Assembly: GCA_029844215.1 (NCBI GenBank)
Contig: CM056718.1
Span: 84,928,764-84,992,763, forward strand
Reading direction: 5' to 3'
Source: Przewalskia tangutica
Taxonomy: Eukaryota > Streptophyta > Magnoliopsida > Solanales > Solanaceae
DNA length: 64,000 bases
The translations under genes and the position numbers were made by a program. Numbering within the stretch: position 1 is the stretch's first letter; every line of letters begins with the position of its first letter. Shown here in pieces: positions 46,228-57,728 of the stretch. Below the pieces are notes generated by a model. That model was not told where the DNA came from. It did no database searches and saw only the letters and a list, made by a program, of their open reading frames with translations.

Positions 46228-48493
46228 TGTTACACCCCGGAAAAGAATTCGTGTTACCTAGACTGCAGACGACAGTGGAGGCCATATGGTGTAAGTTGGT
46301 TAATACGTTACTTGACAAATAGCCCTCATAACCGTAAGTAAAGGTGGGGCCCACATATCGGGATTTTATGAAGGGAATATGACAAGTTATATGAATAGTA
46401 CATAGGAGGTTTAGAAAGTCTTAAGAGGGACACTTAAGCCAAATATGAGCATAATCACTCCAAAAGGATGATTTAAGGATACGTTTTTGGGTGATCTAGA
46501 TTTACGAGGCCACCACACCATTATACATTGAGAATTTCGGAAAACACGAAAAATGACAGTTGTAGATAATTGAAATACCTTTCCAACAATAGGTCGTGGG
46601 ACTTCATGAGACATAGGTATAAAGAGTTATGGACGTTCTAATGAGGAAAGGTCATACTGGCAGTGGGCTCGGCCCAACCAGACTCCAAGTCGGGTCAGGC
46701 CCACTTCCTTGGCTATTTAAGGAAAATTTTCACCCATTATCTTCCTCATTGCATGCCAAAAGATCTAGAATATTTTAGAGAGAGAGAATGAGGAGAGTTA
46801 GAGAGATAAAGCAAGGGTTCGATCAAGTTCGAGGCCCCGAATTCCGAGGCTCGTGAAGGATAAAGTGTAATACGAGTCGTCGTCGTTTCAAGCTAAATAT
46901 TGAGCTTGGGGGATGATATTTTCGTGGTTGAGCTTCTGCTAAGGTATGTATTAGTTTCTCATCTTTGTTATTGAGATGATTACGTGGAGATTTAACGGAT
47001 TAAAGTGTTAGAAATATAGTTGGAATTATCGTATACATAATATTAAGGCGTTGTGGTTTAGGGGTTGTTTTGGATAGAATTGTAAGATGAGTTTAGTCAT
47101 ATTAGTGTTGTAAATTGTTATATTTGTTGTTGTTGTTGGTTATTAGCGTAATTTGGAATTGTTGGGTTGGTAGGATTATAGGGGAGATGCTGTCCAAATC
47201 CCGTTAGGCGACAGAATAAATGATTAGTTAGAATAATCTTGTTGGCCTAGTCTTAATCCCTATATTGTTGATGGTATTTTAGTTGATTAAGCTCGGAAAG
47301 AGACTCGAGGATTAGCTTGAGGCATAAATAAGGTATGTAAGGTTAACCCTTCTTTCATATTTTGGCATGATCCCTTTTATATGACTCCTAAAGAATGTAA
47401 AACATAAGTACTCAATTCTTAGTTGGATTTGGAGTCGATATCCAATGTCTTGTTTCGTTCATGCTATACTCTTGTTGATAATTCGAATGAAGCTTCTGTG
47501 ATACATTATACTTACATGTTCACTACAAAGCAAATGGTAAATGAAGGAAACTCTAAAACTTGTTTTCAAAATCTCTCCAAAGGGAGTTGTAATAGAAACC
47601 ACTCTGAAAGGGGTGCAACGTTTTGTAACTTCATTACATATTCATACTGTATATCATGTGTATTGTTATCGTTCCACCTGATCAGCTGGATTATGATATT
47701 CTTAAGACGGAAGCGGCTGCCCGAAGGGGCCACCCTAGCTAAGCCGGAAGCGGCTGCCCGAAGAACATCATGTCTGTGGCGGCGTCCGAAAGGACTATTG
47801 TGTTATTAGTCGGAAGCGGCTACGAGTAGGATATTCTATATTTATATTGTGTATGCTATAATTTGTGTAAGGGACCATATGACATGATTCAAAGTGTTGT
47901 TCCAGGTTACTCCCAGGTTGCTTTCTAAACTTGCTTACTGTTACGTTTTTCCTTATTTTATGATTCAGTATTGCCGTACATATTCAGTACATATTCCGTA
48001 CTGACCCCTTTCTTCGGGGGGCTGCATTTCATGCCCGCAGGTTCAGGGATGCAGTTAAACGATCCAGCCACCTAGGAGGAGTCAGCATTGAGAGTCGATA
48101 CTCACTTACCGGAGATTGTTCTGCTTGGTATAATTTTGTTTGTATACATCCTGGGTCCGATGGGGCCCTGTCCCGTCACTTATGCACGGTCATACTCTTC
48201 TAGTAGTCTGCGGACAGCGTGGGTGTCATGGGTACTGTTTGGCCTTACCGGCCATTGTTTTGTTGTACAGAAGTATTGGCAGCCTCGTTGGCTTACCTTG
48301 TGACATGTTACGTATATATAAGTATGTTTTGAGATGTTTTGAGTTACAGTTGGACTTTGGTATTCTATTTACATCTTTCAAACTTAGTTACAAAGACCCT
48401 AATGAATGCCATGTGTGAGTACATGTAACATAAGTTGGGTTATCGGGCACGTTAAGCTCGGTCACTCGTCATGGCCCTAGGTTGGGTCGTGAA
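46228..48493 (+). repeat. Solo LTR G of a separate family
   Basis: Starts TGTTACACCCCGGAAAAG and ends near GGTCGTGAA. It is 2266 bp, with no primer site after it. Most of it does not resemble the other LTRs, but it has TATTTAA (46714-46720), two AAG|GTATGT sites (GT at 46944 and 47333), CTGC/GCAG (48022-48040) and GATGGG/CCCGTC (48159-48177) in the same order as in the others. A GGAAGCGGCTGCCCGAAG repeat occurs at 47708-47825. The flanks are T-rich (ATTTT), so the target duplication is uncertain. Confidence 0.75.
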
Positions 48494-48545
48494 ATTTTAG
48501 TTATATTTATATATGCTAATGCGAGATTAGTATACAAAAGGATGT
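48494..48545. other. Short AT-rich spacer between G and C
   Basis: Fifty-two bases that belong to neither LTR. The last five, GATGT, would be the left target duplication of C; the right copy is lost. Confidence 0.5.
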
Positions 48546-51500
48546 TGTTACACCCCGTAAGTCCAGGACATGTAAAAGAGAATGTACGTAAGGAATCAAG
48601 ACTTGGAAATTGGTACGAAAGGAAGAATTGTTTTTCCGACGGAAAATCTTTCGAACGTCGGAAGGGAAAAATGTTCGTTGTTGAGAATTGGATTCTCAAA
48701 ATGCATTATTTGAAGAGTATGGAACTTATTAACATTATGGAAATTTATTTTTACGGATTTGGTCACGTGGGGCCCACCCGATGAATTTTACGTTTTGCGG
48801 GGTCCACGAGGATTACGTAATTTTATGGACGAATGAGAGGGCGACACGTGGCACCTCCCCCACATGGCCTTGGACGAAAATTGCAAGGTTAGAATGGTCA
48901 TTGACCATCAAGGAAGATAAGTCTTCAAAGCTTGAGTTTATTGACTAGTCAACTTGTCCACTTGGCCAATTAATTAATTGCTCTTCATCCTAGCCCACAA
49001 GTGTTATAATCTAAGTCATCCATTGTGTTATATATACTAAACTAGTTCAAGACTAGCTCTTCAACACTTAGAATTTTTCATACATTGTTGTTCTTCACTT
49101 AAGTGCTCTCGGGTTTGGTCCTATTCCCACACAAAAATTTTGTAGTTTTGATCCATTATTCGCAAGACTTAAACCCAAGGTCCCTAAGGGTATTGTAAGG
49201 ATATCTCAATACAAAGATTTCGGAAAAACGACGTTTTCACGTTAGTCGCAAGGCGAAAACCTAAGTAGTTTTCCTAGTTTTGGATTGGAAATGGAAGAGA
49301 AGTTGGTTGTGAACTTCTAAAGGCTTCAAATAGCGGATTGTAGCGTAAAGGAAAGGAGCTAAGAATTGCTAAGAAGCGACTTTGAATCTTGGAATTTTTA
49401 AGGGCTTGTAAAGGTATAATTCTTGTCGTTTTAGTAATTAAGATTTACTTATTGTTGTAGCTACGGATATTAACAAGCATGAGATGTTTAGTATGAAGTT
49501 CGATAAGTGTATTGGCTATTGAAACCCTAATCCGAAAACTAGTATGTTTAGCCCTTAAGATTACAATTCAAGTTGATTGTTAGTTTAAGTTGTCACATGT
49601 TATATAAAGAAGGAATATTAGTTGTTAAGTTGTTTATGACTATATAACATGTTTGACCTAAGAACTTGGATTGGAAAAGAATTGGAAAAGACTTTGTATT
49701 GTTGAATAAGTTAGCCGAGAATGGCTTTGATTATGGACTTAGTTGGTATTAATTGTGGGGCAGAATTTTACACGTATTGTAAGGCGTGTAATCCCCTTTG
49801 GTTGGTTTTTGTTTTGAGCCTTAAATGTGGCGTGTTGGTTATTGAATTCGGCCTTGAAAAAGGTGGCAAAGTATGTAGAAATAAAGGAGGTGTTGCCCAA
49901 TTTTCCGTAGAATAAGAGACCGTATACTTAGTATTATTCTACGTTAGAAACTAGAAGTTGATAGTCATGTTGTGGCCATTATAGGTTGACACTTCTACGT
50001 GCGGCGTATTCGACTTAGCTTGTGGATTAAGCCGAAAAGGTATGTGAATCGTCTCCTCTTCTTCTAGCATGATTCCTTATGGTAAAGTAAGTAATTCCTA
50101 CTCCTTAAATGATCCACTCCTTGTTTGTACTTGGATTGCCTAATATAGAAGTTGTTCTATATACTTCCTTGTTTGTACTTGGATTGCCTAATATAGAAGT
50201 TGTTCTATATACTTCCTTGTTTGTACTTGGATTGCCTAACATAGAAGTCGTTCTATATACTTCCTTGATGTACTTTGGATGTTTAAATTGGAAGTTGTTA
50301 TAATCCATTACCTTGATGAAGTTTGGATTTTCAAAAAGTGAAAGTATTTTACTTGAAGTACATAGAGTCTTGAAAAGGGAAGTAGTTTCCAAATCTTTTG
50401 GATAGTGCCTTAGTTTCAAAACCTAAAGGTTGTTATAACGGCTTTAGGGGAGTCAAATGAGTGATTTACTTAATTGATTTAAAAGAGGAGAAATGACATG
50501 ATTTAAGAGAAGTGACTTGTTTTAAAAGTGTGAGTTACTTGAGATTTAAAAGTGTAAGCTACTTGATTTCTAAAGTTAAGAAACTTGATTTCTAAAGATT
50601 AAGAGACTTGAAATATTTTGAGAGTTAAGAAACTTGATTTCTAAAGATTAAGAGACTTGAAGTATTTTTGAGAGTTAAGAAACTTGAGTTGAAAGTATGT
50701 GATACTTAGTTTTAAAAGTATAAGTCTCTTGGTTATAAAAAGAATGAATTTGTCTAAAAACCATAAAGGGTTATAACGGCTTTGTGAGAAGTTGGTTATA
50801 ACAGCTTTATGGAAGGATAAGAAGTTGTCTATTTTGATTGATAGGTACGAGTTGCCTAGGTTGTCAAATTAGAAGTTACTTCATTTCAAGTCTTGAAATG
50901 AATTTCTAAAGATGTAGTAACTTAGTTTGAAAAATAGACATGCCTTGATACTACGGGTGTTAGTATCTTGGGGTTTTATATAAAAATGAGTCTTTTGAAA
51001 AGAATGGAAATACGTAGTACTTAGGGTTAAAATCCCGGATTTTTATATAAAACGTAAGTGCCTTGAGTTTAAAAAAATGAAAGTCTAAAGATTTTATGAA
51101 CTTGCCTATGTGTGTTGGTGATAGCCTTTGAGTGCAAGTATTATGTTTTATTACGTTGCCGCGACTCTCGGTTGGAGGGTCGGCTGTCTTGTTGTAAGTT
51201 TACTTGGACGTACCGACAGTGATGTGGGATTCCACGGGTATGCTTCCATTATTTGTATTACTCCTTGGACATGCTTATACGATGTGGGATTCGGCGTGTG
51301 ACCGTGAGGCGGGTTAGATTCGGTTATTTGTATTACCCCATGGTCATGCTTATACGATGTGGGATTCCGGGGCATGCGACCACGTGGGATATTGTTATTC
51401 CATGGATTAGCCCTCCATGAGATTTAGTGACGTAGGATGGATCTGGTAGTTAGCTTTCGTACTTGCCCCGGTCAGTTGATGACGAAGGCTGGATCTGGTA

Positions 51501-52430
51501 GATAACTTTCGTACTTGCCCCCGTCAGTTCTATTACACAGTTTGGTACGGTAGGCTCCGGTACATAGCTTTCGCACTTGCCCCGGTCATATCTCGTGACT
51601 ACAGGCTGGATCTGGTAGTTAGCTTCCGTACTTGCCCGATCGATTGATAGCCGGATCCGTAGTTAGCTTCGTACTTGCCGGCCGCTTTATGATGCAGGCT
51701 GGATCTGGTGGTTCGTTTTCCTACTTGGCCCGTACAGTTTTTAGGACACAGGTGGGACTTGGTGTTCATGTATGCTTATTGGTGTTATATTATATCATGG
51801 ACTGCCGGCAGTGAGGAAGGATTCCACGGGCATGATTGATATTATGGGTGTGTGACCGATAGTTATATTTGAGTAGTGACTTTGAGGGCATGCGTCCCTG
51901 ACTTGATATGACTGCTTATGTATTGTGTACTGTAGTCGGCTATCATACATGTCTCCTGTTTTGTATAGACTGTTATGATTTCATTACAGTATTTTCAGTT
52001 TCACATACTTGGTACATTCTTCGTCTCGACCTCGCCCGGGAGGCTGCGTTCATCTGCGAGTTTAGGTGCGCACTTGGTGATCTGCAGTGTAGGACCTTTC
52101 GTAGTTTTGGATAGCTCCTGCTCGTGAGTTTATCTTTTTGGTATAGATCCTTGATGTGCTTTATGCGATTATGGGTACGGCGGGGCCTTGTCCCGTCATA
52201 GTTCAGTATAACTCTTAGAGGTCTGTATTCATATGTGGGATTGGACTCATGTACAGTGTAGTGTCTTTTTTTATGTATATTATATGGCAGCCTTGTCGGC
52301 TTTGCCCTTGTACGTATGTTGGTTTTGAAAAAAAAAATGAGGTGTTATTTAAATTCCGCAGTTTACTTGTGTTGTTAAGGTAGAAGGGTGCCCAGGTAGG
52401 GCACCATCCACTGCTCGGGGTTCGGGCGTG
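48546..52430 (+). repeat. C 5' LTR
   Basis: Starts TGTTACACCCCGT. The end is damaged (TTCGGGCGTG for TTCGGGTCGTGACA). G-box 48764-48769 beside GGGCCC, half-palindrome GGGCGACACGTGGCACC (about 48839-48855), TATATACT (49029 on), donor-like AAAG|GTATAAT (GT at 49414) and AAAAG|GTATGTG (GT at 50040), 48-bp repeat (50111-50270), GGATCTGGTAGTTAGCTT-type repeats (51440-51720) and the hairpin series (52030-52405). Open frames inside, such as 49721-49915, are conserved between LTR copies only because the LTRs are. Confidence 0.88.
50111..50270. repeat. 48-bp tandem repeat in C 5' LTR
   Basis: Three units of CCTTGTTTGTACTTGGATTG plus CCTAATATAGAAGTTGTTC. The 3' LTR has about one and a half units before it is cut at 56036. 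Confidence 0.9.
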
Positions 52431-52432
52431 AG

Positions 52433-52446
52433 TGGTATCGAGCGAT
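52433..52446 (+). other. C primer-binding site (altered)
   Basis: TGGTATCGAGCGAT, against TGGTATCAGAGCAGTT in A and B. Both differences are at CAG. Confidence 0.75.
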
Positions 52447-52633
52447 CGGTCCTCGGAATGTTTACAGACCGTGTCTAGTAGAGTCTTGATTATCGGTGTG
52501 TTGCGCGCCACACCCATAAACAGGAGGCTACAGGACATTTAGGAGTTGGTTTTTATTCTTCTCACTCTGAGATCGTGCCATAGAGCTTTGTTAGTAAGAT
52601 AATTCCTCTCTGACGTATTTTTGTGTTACAGCT

Positions 52634-53475
52634 ATGCCTCCAAGGAGGGAAACAGTCGCCCAGAAGGGCAAAGGAGTAGCAGGAGCTACCGATCGGACTC
52701 GAGAGAGTTGATAGGGCTAATACCGGGGTATACTGGATATTGTCTGCATGATCGGCGAGTTAACCTGCGCGAGTTTTGAGGCCCCAGCACGAGAACCTCC
52801 GGTTTCTCGATTAGGAAGACTATAGGGTCATGAGGAAGCGATTATGTTATTGACCAAGATAAGCGGTGCTACGATTTCATCAGCGGAGGTTATTCGGCGA
52901 TGCAGACAGGTGTACGAGGGTAGAGGCAGCGGGAATCGGCGTAAGAGGCTAGGCCGGTTGGTTATCCGGTGAGTTCTTGGGCGGCGGCCTCGGCCGAGTG
53001 AGATATTCGTCCCACCTACCCGAGACATACCCCGCAGCTCACATGTGGGAGATTGGACTCCACAAGGTATTTAGGAGCCGGTCCAAGCTCCAGGGGTCGA
53101 AGTTCTCAGAGGAGCAGAGGATTTTCTCAGTCGAGGCCACTTATTCCTCAGTGTTTCCGATGTAGTAAGCGTCATTTGGGGAAATGTCGTCATGGCACAG
53201 GTGTTTGTTATTATTGTGACCATCCGGGCCACAAGAAGTGGGAATGTCCTGTTAGAAAGAACACCGGTAAGGTGGCTCAGCCTATGAGGCCGGTAGTTGG
53301 TTTCCTTTCCTCCAGGTGTCGTCCCCGAGCGGTGTTGGATGTCGACGGCCGTGGTAGAGGTCAGGGTGGAGTTTATAGTTCTGGCGGTCCTTCGAACCGC
53401 AGAGATGACGTGACTACGGGACAGGATCAGGAGGCGACATCGCATGGGGTTACAGGTATATCTCGACTCTTTTGA
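52634..53475 (+). pseudogene. gag: gag of element C (short, double zinc knuckle)
   Basis: Nucleocapsid/capsid protein of a non-autonomous element, 281 codons if repaired. The start MPPRRETVAQKGKG is followed by a stop after about 22 codons. From 53053 the frame is open to the TGA at 53473-53475. Within this last 140-residue piece, residues 34-45 are CFRCSKRHLGKC (CX2CX3HX3C) and residues 52-65 are CYYCDHPGHKKWEC (canonical CX2CX4HX4C), followed by a basic stretch and an Arg-Gly segment (DGRGRGQGG). Gag of Z has the same two knuckles. The capsid part is much shorter than in A, B or H. The acceptor-like ACAG lies two bases before the ATG. Confidence 0.8.
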
Positions 53476-54342
53476 ATCATACGTGCATTGATAGATTCAG
53501 ATTTCGCCCTAGCATATATGTTTTCCCTTTGTTGCTAGCAGTTGTAAGTGATAGTACCCCTAGAGGTAGGGATGCTTTGATTAGTAAAGTGAAAAGTTAA
53601 GAATGTTGACAAGAATGATAAAGTGAACTGAGACTATAGTTGTGTAGAGTTCACAAGTTGTAGTTACCCCATAATAAGTGTAAAGACCAATAGGGAAGGA
53701 TGTACAGTAGAAATACTTCGGCCTATGTGACAAACCTCTAGTGAATAGGGGATAGGGTGAGAAGTACCTTGAGATAAGAGAGAAATTTATTCCAGACTAA
53801 GAATGAGAAGTTAAGTGTGACGCTGGGTCGGGTTATGGACTCATTTCGGGTCAGCCGATAGTATGTAATGGGGTGATTTCAGTTGGATATGGTCCCGCTA
53901 TGTGATAGGGTCAGGAGGATGCCACGCCCAAGTTGGGTTAATCGTTGTACGAGTTTGTGGATGCGTTCCACCGGAATCAGGTCGTAAGGACCGAGAAGAG
54001 CCTTAGCGGAAATTCAAGTAGCATAATAGCCAAGTTTGGATAGTAACTCCATGGATTGGAGAACAGAAACAATACGCGAAATTTTGTACGTATGCTAAAT
54101 AAGTTTAGAAGTACGAGAAAGTATGACAAGTAAGAAAATAAAGGAACCTCTAAGGATCCCGCGTTTGAGAAGACGGTAACCTTCGTGTGTTGTGAGAAGG
54201 GACCACGTACGGAAGGTCCATTGATATGTTTACGTAGGTTATGTGGTGGCCATGTGTGGCATCGTTAGTCTTGTGGAGTATTGATTGATAGGCATAGTAA
54301 AGAGACTGTGCCGGAGTTTGTATAGCTTGACAACCGACTAAG
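53476..54342 (+). other. C post-gag tail
   Basis: Follows the gag stop. It is homologous to the Z tail over its length (its first 60 bases match Z around 1980-2012) and, in its second half (53890-54110), to B and E. No coding frame is seen on the plus strand. Confidence 0.65.
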
Positions 54343-54378
54343 AACATTCGGGGACGAATGTTTCTAAGGGGGGAAGAA
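54343..54378 (+). other. C palindrome and polypurine tract
   Basis: AACATTCG-GGGA-CGAATGTT (54343-54362) and the purine tract AAGGGGGGAAGAA (54366-54378) before the 3' LTR. Confidence 0.85.
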
Positions 54379-56036
54379 TGTTACACTCCGTAAATCCAGG
54401 ACATGTAAAAGAGAATGTACGTAAGGAATCAAGACTTGGAAATTGGTACGAAAGGAAGAATTTTTTTTCCGACGGAAAATCTTTCGAACGTCGGAAGGGA
54501 AAAATGTTCGTTGTTGAGAATTGGATTCTCAAAATGCATTATTTGAAGAGTATGGAACTTATTAACATTATGGAAATTTATTTTTACGGATTTGGTCACG
54601 TGGGGCCCACCCGAGGAATTTTACGTTTTGCGGGGCCCACGAGGGTTACGGAATTTTATGGACGAATGAGAGGGCGACACGTGGCACCTCCCCACATGGA
54701 CTTGGACGAAAATTGCAAGGTTAGAATGGTCATTGACCATCAAGGAAAATAAGTCTTCAAAGCTTGAGTTTATTGACTAGTCAACTTGTCCACTTGGCCA
54801 ATTAATTAATTGCTCTTCATCCTAGCCCACAAGTGTTATAATCTAAGCCATCCATTGTGTTATATCTACTAAACTACTGCAAGACTAGCAAGACTAGCTC
54901 TTCAACACTTAGAATTTTTCACACATTGTTGTTCTTCACTTAAGTGCTCTCGGGTTTGGTCCTATTCCCACACAAAAATTTTGTAGTTTTGATCCATTAT
55001 TCACAAGACTTAAACCCAAGGTCCCTAAGGGTATTGTAAGGATATCTCAATAGAAAGATTTAGGAAAAACGACGTTTTCACGTTAGTCGCAAGGCGAAAA
55101 CCTACGTAGTTTTCCTAGTTTTGTATTGGAAATGGAAGAGAAGTTGGTTGTGAACTTCTAAAGGCTTCAAATAGCGGATTGGAGCGTAAAGGAAAGGAGC
55201 TAAGAATTGCTAAGGAGCGACTTTGAATCTTGGAATTTTTTAAGGGCTTGTAAAGGTATAATTTTTGTCGTTTTAGTAATTAAGATTTACTTATTGTTGT
55301 AGCTATGGATATTAACAAGCATGAGATGTTTAGTATGAAGTTCGATAAGTGTATTGGCTATTGGAACCCTAATCCGAAAACTAGTATGTTTAGCCCTTAA
55401 GATTACAATTCAAGTTGATTGTTAGTTTAAGTTGCCACATGTTATATAAAGAAGGAATATTAGTTGTTAAGTTGTTTATGACTATATAACATGTTTGACC
55501 TAAGAACTTGGATTGGAAAAGAATTGGAAAAGACTTTGTATTATTGAATAAGTTAGCCGAGAATGGCTTTGATTATGGACTTAGTTGGTATTAATTGTGG
55601 GACAAAATTTTACACGTATTGTAAGGCGTGTAATCCCCTTTGGTTGGTTGTTGTTTTGAGCCTTAAATGTGGCGTGTTGGTTATTGAATTCTGCCTTGAA
55701 AAAGGTGGCAAAGTGTGTAGAAACAAAGGAGGTGCTGCCCAATTTTCCGTAGAATAAGAGACCGTATACTTAGTATTATTCTACGTTAGAAACTAGAAGT
55801 TGATAGTCATGTTGTGGCCATTATAGGTTGACACTTCTACGTGCGGCGTATTCGACTTAGCTTGTGAATTAAGCCGAAAAGGTATGTGAACCGTCTCCTC
55901 TTCTTGTAGCATGATTCCTTATGGTAAAGTAAGTAATTCCTCCTCCTTAAATGATCCACTCCTTGTTTGTACTTGGATTGCCTAATATAGAAGTTGTTCT
56001 ATATACTTCCTTGTTTGTACTTGGATTGCCTAATAT
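54379..56036 (+). repeat. C 3' LTR, truncated
   Basis: Starts TGTTACACTCCGT. It is the same as the 5' LTR apart from scattered substitutions. G-box 54597-54602. It breaks off at GCCTAATAT inside the 48-bp repeat and passes into L. Confidence 0.88.
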
Positions 56037-57728
56037 TATAACTAGCTTGTTATGTGTTAATAAAGAACTTGAAGTAATACTTGGTTTTTGAAAACTTAAG
56101 AGTTATACTAGCTTTATGGGAAGTTAGGTATAACGGCTTAAGAATGTTTTACTGATTTCGGAAATCAGAATGTGTATCGACAAACCACTGCAGCGTTAAT
56201 AAAAGGAAATGTTTTGACAGATTAAGTATTATTAAAACCAGTAGAAACTTCCATCTGCATAGAAGCTAAGATGAGACAAAATGATATTTCCTAGGTCATG
56301 GCTGCTGTAATAAGATTGTTATAAACAAGAATATCCTACTCACATATAAGGCTTATGTTTCTCAGATGGTTTAAAAGAGAATTATATTCTTAAATAAATA
56401 AGGCTAGGAACTACGAAACCTTTCTAAAATAAGAAACGTGAACATTTGAAATTAGGCAAACTTGGACGTTTGAAAAAGAATGTTGTTACTTGGTTTTACT
56501 AAGAGAAGTGTTTTGATTTACTTCAAAAGATAATCACTCTATTGTTATATACTACGGGTATTGTGTGACTTTTGTGAAAGTAACATATCTTTAAAGAGTT
56601 ATTGTATAAAGTACTTTGGGGATAAAAACCCGATCTCGTTAATCATATAGTAGAAAGTACCTTATGTGTGAATAACTTGATTGTATTGGTTTGTGATAGC
56701 CTTGTAATACCTTCGTGTTGATTTGATAAGTAATCATATTAGGATGCTACGTGTGATAGTGATACGTGATGTTTGTGTAAAGGGTTTTCCTCGATTGTGC
56801 TTATGTTGTTTAAACGATAAACCGTTATGTTGGTATTATACCACTCACCGTGTTTCCGGGTTAAGCCGCCTCCGATGCGGGTAGACTCGGTGATGCAGGT
56901 CCATGATTCGAGAATACCTTATGCGGGTCGGGGCTATGCGAGCTACGAGAGTTCGGGTTAGTGTGCGGCATTTATGGTCATGCGGTCTATGTGGCCATGC
57001 GGATCGCGAGTCGGGGCGATTCCGGAGTAGCTACCTCGATGCGGGGTTATACCTCATGCGGGCCTATGAGATTGGCCTATCGGGCTGCGGGGAGTTCGAG
57101 GCTAGACGCGACATTTGATATTGCGAGCGGCGACCCGGCTTTGATCATGTGGCCAGGTCTGAGCGGATATCATGATACAATTTATGACCTTGTTAGTCGC
57201 TGGTGTTAGTAGTGGCTATGCCTTCGTACTTACCTGCATCGCTTTATTTGGACACAGTGGGACACGTTGTTCATGTGTATTCCTTGGTGCTTTTCTATCA
57301 TTATTGCCGGCGGTGAGGAAGGTATTCCACGGGCATGATTGATGTTGTGGGCGTGAGACCCATTGTTATATTGGAGTGATGACTTGAGGCGTGAGTCACG
57401 ACTAGACATATCGCTTATTTATTGTGAATCGTAGTTTGGTTATCATACATGTCTCACCTTTCTATAGACTACTATGATTTCATTTCTGATATCTTCATGT
57501 TTCACATACTTGGTACTGTTATGCGGACCTCGCCCGGGGCTGCGTTCATCTGCGCAGTAAAGGTACGCGATCGTTGATCCTCGCTCTTGGGTCACAGTTC
57601 GGCGTTTGGGAAGCTCGTTCCTCGGAGCTTATCTTAGTATAGTCCTGTTGTTGTAGGTGCTTGCATTCGGGGTATGGCGGGGCCTGTCCGTCGTTGTTGT
57701 CATATCATTCGTAGAGGTGCAGAGTACT
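56037..57728 (+). repeat. LTR fragment L
   Basis: Plus-strand LTR piece similar to the middle and end of the N/B LTRs (for example GTGTATCGACAAACCACTGC near 56171). It has a GC-rich minisatellite (56870-57110) and hairpins (57540-57690, including a damaged ATGGCGGGG/CCGTCG). It stops before its own 3' end because H is inserted at 57729. Short open frames at 56903-57209 lie in the minisatellite and are not genes. Confidence 0.7.

Larger units (their letters stand above)
50040..52631 (+). other. Putative leader intron of C
   Basis: Donor CGAAAAG|GTATGTG at 50040. The acceptor is TTTTTGTGTTACAG ending at 52631, with CTGAC (52610-52614) about 18 nt upstream as branch point, and the gag ATG follows after two bases (52634). 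Donor, branch-point-like sequence and acceptor are all close to plant consensus and recur in the other elements. Splicing would remove 2592 nt, including the repeats, hairpins and the primer-binding site. Confidence 0.5.
48546..56036 (+). mobile_element. Element C: young gag-only LTR retrotransposon
   Basis: 5' LTR 48546-52430 (about 3.9 kb), primer site 52433-52446, gag 52634-53475, tail 53476-54342, palindrome and purine tract 54343-54378, truncated 3' LTR 54379-56036. The two LTRs are almost identical over the 1.65 kb that can be compared, so C is one of the youngest insertions here. There is no pol. It is closest to Z. The 3' LTR stops inside a 48-bp repeat, where fragment L begins. Confidence 0.88.

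Noticed and set aside
47423..47809. 128-codon frame in LTR G as a host gene
   Set aside because: No recognisable domain. It sits inside a complete solo LTR and ends in a short GC-rich repeat.
48482..48784. Open frame repeated at 54378-54752 and therefore apparently conserved
   Set aside because: Both copies are the U3 part of the two C LTRs; conservation reflects LTR duplication. No protein family resemblance.
49721..49915. Small conserved frame in C LTRs (also 55563-55757 and reverse at 5701-5958)
   Set aside because: It lies in homologous LTR leader sequence between the two donor-like sites. Lengths and ends differ and there is no start context, so more likely exon-like leader than protein.
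54150..54347. Minus-strand frame in the C tail, similar to a plus-strand frame at 1146-1451
   Set aside because: Both are the antisense of the same post-gag tail in C and Z. Reading frame and length are not kept in B, E, N or H.
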